Source: Methylobacterium variabile (GTDB taxonomy: Bacteria > Pseudomonadota > Alphaproteobacteria > Rhizobiales > Beijerinckiaceae). From it: a DNA stretch of 32,726 bases. The stretch is from positions 1-32,726 of the forward strand of contig NZ_LABY01000165.1 of assembly GCF_001043975.1 (NCBI RefSeq), read 5' to 3'. A program made the translations under genes and the position numbers. The notes under the pieces were generated by a model, which saw only the letters and a program-made list of their open reading frames with translations, did not search any database and was not told the origin of the DNA. Each line of letters starts with the position of its first letter. The first letter of the stretch is position 1. Shown in pieces: positions 14,589 to 21,985 of the stretch.

Positions 14589-15629
14589 TTGTCCCTGTCA
14601 CGCACCGTGCTCGCCGTCCTCGGCCTCGCCGCCCTCGCGGGCCCCGTTCACGCCCAAGGCGCCGCCCCGGCAGGCGCCGGCGAGGTCAACCTCTACACCA
14701 CCCGCGAGCCGGGCCTGATCCGCCCGCTCCTCGACGCCTTCACCAAGGCGAGCGGCATCAAGGTCAACACGGTGTTCGTCGACAAGGGCCTGGCCGAGCG
14801 CGTGGCCGCCGAGGGCGCCCGCTCCGCCGCCGACGTCGTGATGACGGTCGATATCGGCAACCTGCTCGAGCTCGTCGACCGCGACCTCGCCCAGCCGGTG
14901 CGCTCGGCCACCCTCGAGGCGGCGATCCCCGCCACCTTGCGCGACGCGGACGGACGCTGGTTCGCCCTCTCGACCCGCGCCCGCGTGGCCTACGCCGATC
15001 CGGACCTGCGCGACCTCGCCGGGCTGACCTACGAGGACCTCGCCGACCCGAAGTGGAAGGGCAAGGTCTGCCTGCGGTCCGGCCAGCACCCCTACAACAC
15101 CGCGCTCTTCGCCGCCTACCTGGTCAAGCACGGCGAGGCCAAGACCGAGGCTTGGCTGCGCGGCCTGAAGGACAACCTCGCCCGCAAGGCCGGCGGCGGC
15201 GACCGCGACGTCGCCCGCGACATCGTGGCCGACCTCTGCGACGTGGGCCTCGGCAATTCCTACTACGTCGGCCTGATGCGCAGCGGCCGGGGCGGCCCGG
15301 AGCAGAAGAAGTGGGGCGACGGCATCCAGGTGGTGCTGCCGACCTTCCAGGGTGGCGGCACCCACGTGAACGTCTCGGGCGCCGTGGTGGCGAAATCCGC
15401 CCCCAACCGCGACAACGCCGTCAAGCTGCTGGAATACCTCGCCTCCGACGAGGCTCAGGGACTCTACGCCAAGGCGGATTACGAGTACCCGGTGAAGCCC
15501 GGCGTCGCGGTCGACCCGCTGCTGTCCGCCCTCGGGCCGCTGAAGGTCGACGGCACCTCGCTCGCTGAGATCGCCCGCAACCGCAAGGCGGCGAGCCTGC
15601 TCGTCGACAAGGTCGGCTTCGACCGGTAG
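14589..15629 (+). CDS. Fe(3+) ABC transporter periplasmic substrate-binding protein
   Basis: 346 residues from a TTG start, which follows GGGAG (14576-14580) by eight bases and gives a normal signal peptide ending V-H-A-Q-G. The frame is open to an ATG at 14475, but that N-terminus is not signal-like and its codons are AT-rich. The mature protein begins V-N-L-Y-T-T-R-E-P-G-L and contains T-Y-E-D-L-A-D-P-K-W-K-G-K-V and G-N-S-Y-Y-V-G-L-M, the paired tyrosines typical of FbpA/FutA-type ferric-binding proteins. It delivers Fe(3+) to the permease. Fe(3+) is inferred from family resemblance and the tyrosine pair. Confidence 0.9.
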   Translation: MSLSRTVLAVLGLAALAGPVHAQGAAPAGAGEVNLYTTREPGLIRPLLDAFTKASGIKVNTVFVDKGLAERVAAEGARSAADVVMTVDIGNLLELVDRDLAQPVRSATLEAAIPATLRDADGRWFALSTRARVAYADPDLRDLAGLTYEDLADPKWKGKVCLRSGQHPYNTALFAAYLVKHGEAKTEAWLRGLKDNLARKAGGGDRDVARDIVADLCDVGLGNSYYVGLMRSGRGGPEQKKWGDGIQVVLPTFQGGGTHVNVSGAVVAKSAPNRDNAVKLLEYLASDEAQGLYAKADYEYPVKPGVAVDPLLSALGPLKVDGTSLAEIARNRKAASLLVDKVGFDR

Positions 15630-15637
15630 CGCCGCGT

Positions 15638-15657
15638 GGCCCCGCCCGGGCGGGGCC
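15638..15657 (+). promoter_or_regulatory. Perfect 20-base palindrome between binding-protein and permease genes
   Basis: GGCCCCGCCC directly followed by its complement GGGCGGGGCC starts nine bases after the binding-protein stop. In RNA the arms can fold into a very stable GC stem with a small loop. Such intercistronic structures commonly stabilise the upstream mRNA or reduce downstream expression, matching the usual excess of binding protein over permease. Confidence 0.5.
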
Positions 15658-15716
15658 GTCAACCGTCACGAGAGAACGCACCGGAGCAGGCGACCGCCGT
15701 GGAGGGAGGAGCTTTC

Positions 15717-17435
15717 GTGCCGTCGGGCCCGCCGGCCGCGTCCGGGCGGGCAGGCCCGGCCCGGCCTCCCGCGCCGGTCCGGCCCGCCGCGGATCGCTGG
15801 CGGCGGGGCCCGTGGGCTCAGGTCTGGACGCTCGCTGCCGGCCTCGCCGCCCTGCTGGTCCTGGCGCCGGTCGCGGCCCTGGGCGTCGAGGCGCTGCAGG
15901 GCTCCGGCGGGCTGTGGCCCCACCTCCTCGCCCACGTCCTGCCCCGGGCGCTCGTCGATACCGGCCTGCTCCTCGCCGGCGTCGGCGTGGTCGTCGTCGT
16001 GGTCGGCACAGGGGCGGCCTGGCTCGTCGCGGCCTACGAGTTCTCAGGGAGGCGCCTGCTCGACTGGGCGCTGCTGCTGCCGCTCGCCGTGCCGACCTAC
16101 ATCGCGGCCTACGCCTATCTCGACCTGCTGCACCCGGTCGGCCCGGTGCAGAGCGCGATCCGGGCGCTCCTCGGCTACGCCCGCCCCCGCGACCTGATGC
16201 TGCCGGACCTGCGCTCCCTGCCGGGCTGCATCCTGCTCCTCGGCTTCGTGCTCTACCCCTACGTCTACCTGCCGACCCGGGCGCTGTTCCTGATGCAGTC
16301 GGCGAGCCTGGTGGAGGCCGGGCGCAGCCTCGGGGCCGGACCGGCCGCCGTCTTCCGGCGGGTCGCCCTGCCGCTCGCCCGGCCCGCCATCGCGCTCGGC
16401 GCCAGCCTCGCCCTGCTGGAGGCGCTCAACGACATCGGGGCGGCGGAATTCCTCGGGGTCCGCACCCTCACGGTGTCGATCTACGACACCTGGGTCAACC
16501 GCTCCGACCTGCCCGGGGCCGCCGGCCTCGCCCTGGTGATGCTCGCCGCCTGCCTCGGCCTGATCGCGGTCGAGCGCGCGGCGCGGCGCGGGCGGGGCTA
16601 TGCCGGGGCGGCGCAGCGCCCGCGGCGGATGAGCCGCACGCCCCTCGCCGGCCCAGCGGCGCTGGCAGCGCTGGCCTTGGGCCTCCTGCCGGTCGCCCTC
16701 GGCTTCCTCGCTCCCGCGAGCTACCTCGCGGTCGAGGCGTGGCGGCGCCTGCACGTCGCCGGCCTGTCCGGGGCGATCCTGTCGGAGATCGCCAGCACCC
16801 TCATCTATGCCGGCCTCGCCACCGGGGTGGCGACGGCCCTCGGCTTCGTCGTGGCGGCGGGGCCCCGGCTGCTCGGCGGGCGCTGGCGGGACCTGCTCCT
16901 GCGCTGCGCCACCCTCGGCTACGCGGTGCCGGGGGCGATCCTGGCGATCGGCCTGCTGCCGCCGCTGGCCGCCCTCGACGGCGCCCTCGACGCCGCGAGC
17001 CGGGCGCTGGCGGGCGTGTCCCTCGCGGCGATGGGCCTCGGCACCGGGGCGGCGCTGGTCTACGCCTACGTGGTGCGCTTCCTCGCCGTCACGGTCGGCA
17101 GCAGCGAGGCGGGCCTCGCCCGGGTGCCGCGCTCGCTCGGCGACGCCGCCCGGGTGCTCGGCCGTGGCCCCGCCGGCGCCCTGGCGCAGGTCCACCTGCC
17201 GCTGACCTGGCCGGCGGTGCTGGGCGGCGCCCTCCTGGTCTTCGTCGACTGCGTCAAGGAGCTGCCCGCGACCCTGATCCTGCGCCCGCTCAACGTCGAG
17301 ACCCTGGCGACCCACCTCTACGGCGAGGCCGCCCGGGGCACCTACGAGGACGGCGCCGTGGCCGCCCTGCTGATCGTTGCGGTGGGGCTCCTGCCGGTGG
17401 CGCTGCTCCTGCGGGTCTCGACGCCGAGGGCGTGA
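15717..17435 (+). CDS. fbpB: Fe(3+) ABC transporter permease, two fused membrane domains
   Basis: 572 residues from GTG at 15717, preceded by the strong GGAGGGAGGA at 15701-15710. The frame is open to 15636, but that codon lies inside the palindrome. The sequence has two repeats of about six membrane segments. Each carries a cytoplasmic coupling loop of the E-A-G/A-x-x-x-G type: V-E-A-G-R-S-L-G-A-G and P-R-S-L-G-D-A-A-R-V-L-G. Duplicated permeases of this size are typical of FbpB/SfuB ferric-iron importers. It is the last gene of the ATPase, binding protein and permease set, and ends 28 bases from the convergent esterase gene. Confidence 0.9.
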   Translation: MPSGPPAASGRAGPARPPAPVRPAADRWRRGPWAQVWTLAAGLAALLVLAPVAALGVEALQGSGGLWPHLLAHVLPRALVDTGLLLAGVGVVVVVVGTGAAWLVAAYEFSGRRLLDWALLLPLAVPTYIAAYAYLDLLHPVGPVQSAIRALLGYARPRDLMLPDLRSLPGCILLLGFVLYPYVYLPTRALFLMQSASLVEAGRSLGAGPAAVFRRVALPLARPAIALGASLALLEALNDIGAAEFLGVRTLTVSIYDTWVNRSDLPGAAGLALVMLAACLGLIAVERAARRGRGYAGAAQRPRRMSRTPLAGPAALAALALGLLPVALGFLAPASYLAVEAWRRLHVAGLSGAILSEIASTLIYAGLATGVATALGFVVAAGPRLLGGRWRDLLLRCATLGYAVPGAILAIGLLPPLAALDGALDAASRALAGVSLAAMGLGTGAALVYAYVVRFLAVTVGSSEAGLARVPRSLGDAARVLGRGPAGALAQVHLPLTWPAVLGGALLVFVDCVKELPATLILRPLNVETLATHLYGEAARGTYEDGAVAALLIVAVGLLPVALLLRVSTPRA

Positions 17436-17463
17436 GCCCCGCAGGACAGGCCTCGCTCCCGCC

Positions 17464-18801
17464 TCAGGGCCGCCCGGGACCGGCCCCGGCGCGGGCGTGC
17501 TCGAGGAAGAAGCGCAGCATCTCCCCGCTGGCGTCGGGACCGCGCGGCTCGGTGTAGGACCCGTCGGGACTGCCGCCGGACCAGGCGTGGCCCGCTCCGT
17601 GCAGCACCCAGAGTTCCACGATCCCCCGTCCGGCGTCGTCGGCGTGGACGGTGCGGGTGTAGGCGACCCCGCCGGGCGTCTCGCCCCGCGTCACGCTCCG
17701 CGCGAGCGGCGCCCCCGGCATCGCCTGGGCGACGACCCGGTCGGCGTTGAGCGGGTGGACTGTCCGGTCGCCGTCGCCGTGGAAGACGATGGTCGGCACG
17801 ACGGGCCCCGCCCCCCGCGGCGGGGCCGCGCCGCCGCTGCCCATGGCGGCGAAGGCCGAGGGCAGGTCCCGCGCCGCGCCGCAGGCCAGGCCCGAATGGA
17901 TGCCGGCCGCCGCGAACACGTCCGGGTAGGTCGCCGCCAGGATCGCCGCCGCGGCGCCGCCGGCGGAGAGGCCGGCGACGTAGACCCGGGCCGGGTCGGC
18001 CCCGAACTCCTCCACCACGGCGGTCGCGATCCCGGCGATCAGCGCCGGCTCGCCCGCGTCGCGGCCCTGGTCGCCGGCCTGGAACCAGTTCCAGCACTTC
18101 TGTGCGTTGGCGGAGCGCTCCTGGCGCGGATAGACGACGATCACGTCCTTCGCCTCGGCCAGCGCGTCCATCCGCGTCCCGGCGGCGAAGTCGTCGGGGT
18201 CCTGGGTGCAGCCGTGCAGCATCACCACGACCGGCAGCGGCTGGCCCTGCCAGCCGCTCGGCACGTAGACCTTGTAGGTCCGGCGTCCCGCCGGGCTCGC
18301 GAAGCTCCGCTCCTCGAACCGGGCGCCCTCCGGCACCGGCACGGGGCGGCGGGACGCGGCCCCCTCGCCCAGAGCTGCCCCGAAGCCTTTCGCCAGGTTC
18401 TGCCCCAGGTTCTGCCCCAAGCCTTGTCCCAGGGCCTCGAGTCCCAATCCCTCAAGTCCCCATCCCTCGAGGACGCCCTCGCGCAGCAATCCGGTCAGGT
18501 CCCCCGGCCGGGTGCCCCGCGTGCGGAAGGTCCGCGGCGCCTCGGAGGTCCGCGGCGCCTCTGTCGGGTCCGGGGCGCCGGCTTCCCCGGGTGCCGTCCA
18601 GGCGCCGCCCGGCTCGGTGGGCGCCACGAGGTCGATGGCCGGCTCGGTCCCGCGCGGCGCGGGCGGGCGGGCGGCCTCGGGCGGTGCGGCGCGCCCCTGG
18701 ATGAGCGCCACCGCCTCGGTCAGCCGGCCGGCGCGGGTGAGGCGGGTCACCTCGGCCATGTCGACGGTCCCGCCCCCGGGCAGCCTGTTGAATGCGTTCA
18801 T
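17464..18801 (-). CDS. PHB-depolymerase-family esterase
   Basis: 445 residues. The catalytic domain from about residue 165 shows L-H-G-C-T-Q-D at 195-201, nucleophile elbow G-L-S-A-G-G with Ser279, and a C-terminal H-G-A-G-H-A-W-S-G-G containing the likely catalytic His. This is the LpqC/PHB-depolymerase-like alpha/beta hydrolase family. There is no signal peptide, so it may act on intracellular polyhydroxybutyrate or other esters. The N-terminal region starts with a helix (T-R-L-T-R-A-G-R-L-T-E-A) and includes a Pro-rich linker and a Gly-Leu-Gln-Asn repeat (about 112-139). It lies 47 bases after the CopG-like gene, with a strong hairpin between, so co-transcription is likely. Confidence 0.88.
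   Translation of the reverse strand: MNAFNRLPGGGTVDMAEVTRLTRAGRLTEAVALIQGRAAPPEAARPPAPRGTEPAIDLVAPTEPGGAWTAPGEAGAPDPTEAPRTSEAPRTFRTRGTRPGDLTGLLREGVLEGWGLEGLGLEALGQGLGQNLGQNLAKGFGAALGEGAASRRPVPVPEGARFEERSFASPAGRRTYKVYVPSGWQGQPLPVVVMLHGCTQDPDDFAAGTRMDALAEAKDVIVVYPRQERSANAQKCWNWFQAGDQGRDAGEPALIAGIATAVVEEFGADPARVYVAGLSAGGAAAAILAATYPDVFAAAGIHSGLACGAARDLPSAFAAMGSGGAAPPRGAGPVVPTIVFHGDGDRTVHPLNADRVVAQAMPGAPLARSVTRGETPGGVAYTRTVHADDAGRGIVELWVLHGAGHAWSGGSPDGSYTEPRGPDASGEMLRFFLEHARAGAGPGRP
18382..18480 (-). repeat. Short internal repeat encoding Gly-Leu-(Glu/Gln)-Asn units
   Basis: Within the esterase gene, short degenerate units encode G-L-E-G-L-G-L-E-A-L-G-Q-G-L-G-Q-N-L-G-Q-N-L. The G-Q-N-L unit is a near-exact DNA tandem (CCAGGTTCTGCC twice at about 18391-18415). 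It is a likely site of repeat-number variation between strains. Confidence 0.5.
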
Positions 18802-18827
18802 GATCGTGGTCCTGTGCGAGGAATGTC

Positions 18828-18848
18828 CCGGCCGCGCGGCGCGGCCGG
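18828..18848 (-). promoter_or_regulatory. Intercistronic GC hairpin
   Basis: CCGGCCGCG (18828-18836) and CGCGGCCGG (18840-18848) form a 9-base perfect stem with a three-base loop. It directly abuts the CopG-like gene stop and precedes the esterase start. It could be a terminator that insulates the two genes or an mRNA-stabilising structure within an operon. Confidence 0.45.
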
Positions 18849-19268
18849 TCAGGCGATGCGGTCGGCCAGGGCCGCCTTCACGGCGGGGCTGGCATGGAAG
18901 GCGCCGAGAACCTGGATTGACGCGATGGCGGCCCGGGCGAGCTCCGGCGTGACGTCGTCCGCGATGCTGGCGAGGCCGAGGACCTGGAGGCGCAGCGGCG
19001 TCCCGGCGTCCCGCGCCGCCTCCAGGTCCGCCCGGGAGAGGTGCGTCAGGCCGAGGCTGAGCTGCCGGCGCGCCACGGAGTGGCGCACGGCCTCCTCCTG
19101 CCGGTCGAGCTGGTTGCGCACCGCGGTGCGGATGAAGTCGGCGCGGTTGGCGTAGAAGCCGTCCCGCACCATCAGGTCGATGCGGCCGAGGTCGACGAAG
19201 CCGAGGTTGACCGTGACCTTCTCGCTGTCCGGCATCTTCGGACGCAGCTCGTGAACGTTGTCAGCCAT
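18849..19268 (-). CDS. CopG-like (ribbon-helix-helix) transcriptional regulator
   Basis: 139 residues. The N-terminal part E-K-V-T-V-N-L-G-F-V-D-L-G-R-I-D-L-M-V, then F-Y-A-N-R-A-D-F-I-R-T-A-V-R-N-Q-L, fits a ribbon-helix-helix fold: one beta strand for DNA contact, then two helices. The C-terminal ~70 residues are a conserved-looking helical extension. Proteins like this are found beside PHB-depolymerase-family genes in Rhizobiales, so control of the esterase or of polyester metabolism is inferred. The half-sites immediately upstream of its start suggest autoregulation. Confidence 0.8.
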   Translation of the reverse strand: MADNVHELRPKMPDSEKVTVNLGFVDLGRIDLMVRDGFYANRADFIRTAVRNQLDRQEEAVRHSVARRQLSLGLTHLSRADLEAARDAGTPLRLQVLGLASIADDVTPELARAAIASIQVLGAFHASPAVKAALADRIA

Positions 19269-19273
19269 CTCCT

Positions 19274-19304
19274 CACCATCCTATCGCCATCCAACCGGAT
19301 GGTG
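19274..19304 (-). promoter_or_regulatory. Three-half-site operator upstream of the CopG-like gene
   Basis: CACCATCC (19274-19281) and GGATGGTG (19297-19304) are perfect 8-base inverted arms. A third copy, CCATCC, lies at 19287-19292, exactly 11 bases (one helical turn) from the first and in mirror image to the last. This spacing is usual for ribbon-helix-helix repressors binding as adjacent dimers. It begins six bases upstream of the start codon at 19268. Confidence 0.55.
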
Positions 19305-19637
19305 GGGAGATGGAGACGCTGGATCGCCGCGACAAGGGACGGACCTGCGGCGCGCGCGCGCAGCCCGTGCGTCCAAGGCTGCGCGATTCCGGGATGAGGA
19401 CCGCCGTCGCCATACGGCGGGACTACAGCGCCGGGCGGGGCCGGAACGGATGCCCGGCTCGCCGGTTCAGCCTCGGGTGCCGGCCGGCGCCGTCGCGACC
19501 CGTCAAAAAGGCAGGGCCGGCCGAACCCGCGCGGCCGCGGGCTCCCGGCCGGCAGGAACCGGCGGGGAGGCTCGGGCGCCGCGGGGCTTCTTGCGGCCTC
19601 GACGCATCCGCCTTCCCCGCGTAAGGCTTGGCCCAAC
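19305..19637. other. Non-coding region between divergent genes
   Basis: No credible gene in about 330 bases. It contains one hairpin, CCGCCGT (19401-19407) with ACGGCGG (19414-19420), and must hold the promoters of the CopG-like gene (minus) and the cyclase gene (plus). I see no clear promoter consensus. Confidence 0.5.
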
Positions 19638-20909
19638 ATGACCAGACGACATCCGAGACCGCCGGACAGGGAGGCGGCGCCTCGCCTCGCAGAGGACAGG
19701 CCCAACCTGGCCGCCGGCCTCGCCGCCGGAACGGCCGCGCGCGTGCTGGCGATGCGGCTGGTGATGCTGCTGCTGCTGCTGGTCTCGGCCTATCTCAGCG
19801 ACGGGGTGCTGCACGCCGGCAGCCACTGGTTCATCCTCGGCGGCTACGCCGTATCCTCGCTCTGGCTCGCCCTGACGGTGCGGCGGCGCAACAGCGCGCG
19901 CCTGGCCTGGATCGCCACGCTGCTCGACGCGGCCCTCGCGGTCTACATCGTGCTCGAGTACATGATGGCGGCGGCCGACGCCGCCGACGAGCCCGGCACG
20001 ATGGCGAGCCGGCTGCCGGCCTTCCTGCTGCTGCTCGAATCCGGCCTGAGCCTGAGGCTGCGCCACACCGCGGTGTTCGCCGCCGTGGTCGCGGGGGTGT
20101 GGTCCGGCGCCCTCGGCCTCGGCCTCCTGAACCCGGGCCTCGGCCTGCCCCCGGCGGGGCCGCAGCTCTTCGGGCTCCTGTCCTTCCTGGTGGCGAGCGC
20201 CTTCGTGATCGAGGGGGTGGCCCGCCTGCGCCGGGGCATCGCCACGATGCTGCGCCTGGAGCACGAGCGGGCGACCCTCGCGCGCTTCGTGCCGACGGGG
20301 GTCGACCTGGTGCGCCGGGACGGGACGACCGCCCTGCAGCCCCGTCACGCCTGCCTGCTCGCCCTCGACATCCGGGGCTTCTCGGCCCTGACCCGGCGCT
20401 GGGGCGAGGCCCGGGTGGTGGACTGGCTGCTGGCGGTCCGGGCGCTGGCCCACGCCGCCGTGACCCGGCAGGGCGGCCTCGTCGACAAGTATGTCGGCGA
20501 CGGGGTGCTGGCGCAGTTCATCGACGGCGCGCCGGACGTGCAGGCGGCGGCGGCCCTGGCCTGCGTGCGGGAGATCGAGGAGCGGATGCGCCGGATGAAC
20601 GAGATCCGCCTGCGGGAAGGCCTGCCGGCCCTCGCCCTCACCGCCTCCCTGCATGCCGGGGAGGTGCTGGTGGGCGTGCTCGACGACGGCCTGCGGGCCG
20701 AGTTCACGGTGCTCGGCCCGGCCATGAACGCGCTCGCCCGCGTCGAGGCCCGGGCCAAGCGCGAGGATCTCAGCGTCGCCGTCTCGAAGCGCGTCCTGCG
20801 GCTCCTCGGCCCCGCCGCGCCGCCGGCCCGCCGGCTCGCGCGCCGCCCGGGTGAGGAGGATTGCCCCGACCTGTTCGGCCTCGATCCGGTCCCGGCGGTG
20901 GTCTCGTGA
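19638..20909 (+). CDS. Membrane adenylate/guanylate cyclase (class III)
   Basis: 423 residues. About five hydrophobic segments lie between residues 35 and 195, followed by a short coiled linker and a class III cyclase domain from about 238. The metal-binding aspartates are visible in L-A-L-D-I-R-G-F-S (Asp244) and D-K-Y-V-G-D-G-V-L (Asp288). The later F-T-V-L-G-P-A-M-N-A-L-A-R-V-E segment matches the conserved D/T-x-x-G-x-x-V-N-x-A-x-R region with variation. It probably makes cAMP in response to a membrane or periplasmic signal. The stop overlaps the amidoligase start as GTGA, so the two proteins should be made together. Confidence 0.9.
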   Translation: MTRRHPRPPDREAAPRLAEDRPNLAAGLAAGTAARVLAMRLVMLLLLLVSAYLSDGVLHAGSHWFILGGYAVSSLWLALTVRRRNSARLAWIATLLDAALAVYIVLEYMMAAADAADEPGTMASRLPAFLLLLESGLSLRLRHTAVFAAVVAGVWSGALGLGLLNPGLGLPPAGPQLFGLLSFLVASAFVIEGVARLRRGIATMLRLEHERATLARFVPTGVDLVRRDGTTALQPRHACLLALDIRGFSALTRRWGEARVVDWLLAVRALAHAAVTRQGGLVDKYVGDGVLAQFIDGAPDVQAAAALACVREIEERMRRMNEIRLREGLPALALTASLHAGEVLVGVLDDGLRAEFTVLGPAMNALARVEARAKREDLSVAVSKRVLRLLGPAAPPARRLARRPGEEDCPDLFGLDPVPAVVS

Positions 20910-21835
20910 GCGCGCCGTTCCGCCAGCCGCCGCGGTCCTTGCGGGCCGACGGGGCGCCGCGCCGGGTCGGGGTCGAGATCGAGTTCATGGGCCCCTCGGC
21001 GCGGGTCGCCGCCGCGGCGCTGGCGGCCGACCTCGGCGGGCACCTTGCCGAGGAGGATCCGAACGCCTTCCGGCTCGAGGGCACGGCCCTCGGCGACATC
21101 CGGGTCGAGCTCGACCTCAGGGCCGCCCACCCGCAGCGCCGGGCGCCGGTGCCGGGCCTGCCGGTCCGCGCCGCCGGCCGCTCGCTCGCGGCGCTGCTCG
21201 CCCCAGTCGTGCCGCGCGAGCTGATCACCGGCCCCCTCGCCTTCGCGCGCCTGCCCGAGGTCGACCGGCTGGCCGCCCTGCTGCACGGCGCCGGCGGGCG
21301 CGGCCGCGGCGCGGTGCTCCTCGGCTCCCTCGGGCTGCACTTCAACGTCGAGCCGCCGGACCTCTCGGCCGACACCCTCGCGCGCCTGCTCAAGGCCTAC
21401 CTGCGGCTCGAGCCGCGCCTGCGGACCGAGACGGCGGCCGGCGGCTTCCTCGCCGCCCGCGGCCTGCCGCCGCCCTTCCCCGCGCCCTACACCGCCCGGG
21501 TGCTCGACCCCGCCTACCGGCCCGACCTCGACGGCCTCGCCCGCGACTACCTCGCCGCCAACCCGACCCGCCACCGCGGCCTCGACCTCCTGCCGATCCT
21601 CGCCCACCGCGACGAGGCCCGGGTCCGGGCGGCGCTGCCGCCGGACGAGAAGGTCAGCCCCCGCCCGGTGCTGCACTACCGCCTGCCCCAGGCCCATGTC
21701 GGCCTGCCCGGCTGGAGCCTGGCCCCGGCCTGGAACCGCTGGGTCGACGTCGAGGAGCTGGCCGAGGCAGGGATGACGGCGGAAGGGGCGGCGCCGGCCG
21801 GCGCCCCGCGGGCGGCGAGACCCGATCCCGCTTGA
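20906..21835 (+). CDS. Amidoligase-family enzyme (COOH-NH2 ligase fold)
   Basis: 309 residues from a GTG start at 20906 that overlaps the cyclase stop by four bases. The early motif G-V-E-I-E-F at 22-27 and the later G-L-H-F-N-V-E-P resemble the glutamine-synthetase-like amidoligase family, which joins amino and carboxyl groups using ATP. Family members are often beside glutamine-amidotransferase-like hydrolases and are thought to act in peptide or gamma-glutamyl tag metabolism. No such partner is present here. The last ~25 residues are Ala/Pro-rich. Its substrate and its link to the cyclase are unknown. Confidence 0.8.
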   Translation: MSAPFRQPPRSLRADGAPRRVGVEIEFMGPSARVAAAALAADLGGHLAEEDPNAFRLEGTALGDIRVELDLRAAHPQRRAPVPGLPVRAAGRSLAALLAPVVPRELITGPLAFARLPEVDRLAALLHGAGGRGRGAVLLGSLGLHFNVEPPDLSADTLARLLKAYLRLEPRLRTETAAGGFLAARGLPPPFPAPYTARVLDPAYRPDLDGLARDYLAANPTRHRGLDLLPILAHRDEARVRAALPPDEKVSPRPVLHYRLPQAHVGLPGWSLAPAWNRWVDVEELAEAGMTAEGAAPAGAPRAARPDPA

Positions 21836-21860
21836 GCCGGCCGGGGCGGAGGCGTAAAGC
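21832..21860 (+). promoter_or_regulatory. Possible promoter of the trpS leader transcript
   Basis: TTGAGC (21832-21837) and TAAAGC (21855-21860) are separated by 17 bases. They match the -35 and -10 consensus at four and three of six positions. If used, transcription would start within a few bases of the leader ATG at 21869, making a leaderless leader-peptide mRNA. The match is weak, and the assignment rests on position. Confidence 0.35.
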
Positions 21861-21868
21861 TTGAGCCG

Positions 21869-21919
21869 ATGACCGACAGCCGCTCCCCCCGCGCGACGTC
21901 CTGGTGGCGCTTCCCCTAA
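21869..21919 (+). CDS. Trp leader peptide of the trpS attenuator
   Basis: A 16-residue reading frame, M-T-D-S-R-S-P-R-A-T-S-W-W-R-F-P, with tandem TGG codons at 21902-21907 and TAA at 21917-21919. It is too short for ordinary gene callers. Trp is normally the rarest residue, so two adjacent Trp codons in a 16-codon frame directly upstream of trpS are unlikely by chance. The second Trp codon and the three codons after it lie in the 5' arm and loop of a hairpin that competes with an antiterminator. There is no strong ribosome binding site (only GAG at 21863-21865), which would fit leaderless translation like rhizobial trpL. Its inferred role is to sense charged tRNA-Trp by ribosome stalling. 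Confidence 0.75.
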   Translation: MTDSRSPRATSWWRFP

Positions 21920-21957
21920 GGAAGCGGCCGTCGTCATCCCGTCACGACCGATGCCGC
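21908..21957 (+). promoter_or_regulatory. Attenuator pause hairpin (1:2) and competing antiterminator (2:3)
   Basis: The 1:2 hairpin pairs CGCTTCC (21908-21914) with GGAAGCG (21920-21926), with the leader stop codon in its loop. The competing 2:3 structure pairs GTCGT (21930-21934) with ACGAC (21944-21948), and GCGGC (21924-21928) with GCCGC (21953-21957). It would sequester nearly the whole 5' arm of the terminator that follows. A ribosome stalled on the Trp codons would mask arm 1 and favour 2:3. A ribosome at the stop codon would mask arm 2. Confidence 0.65.
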
Positions 21958-21985
21958 CGCATGGTGGGCACGGTCGTTCTCGTTT
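21944..21985 (+). terminator. Attenuator terminator (3:4) upstream of trpS
   Basis: ACGACCG (21944-21950) pairs with CGGTCGT (21971-21977), and TGCC (21952-21955) with GGCA (21967-21970). That gives 11 base pairs, one bulged A and an 11-base loop. The tail TCTCGTTT (21978-21985) is moderately U-rich. It sits 45 bases before the trpS start and is mutually exclusive with the antiterminator. Confidence 0.65.

Noticed and set aside
15812..17557. 581-residue plus-strand frame over the permease gene
   Set aside because: Out-of-frame shadow, Arg/Pro/Ala-rich with no membrane segments, while the overlapping frame shows the duplicated permease.
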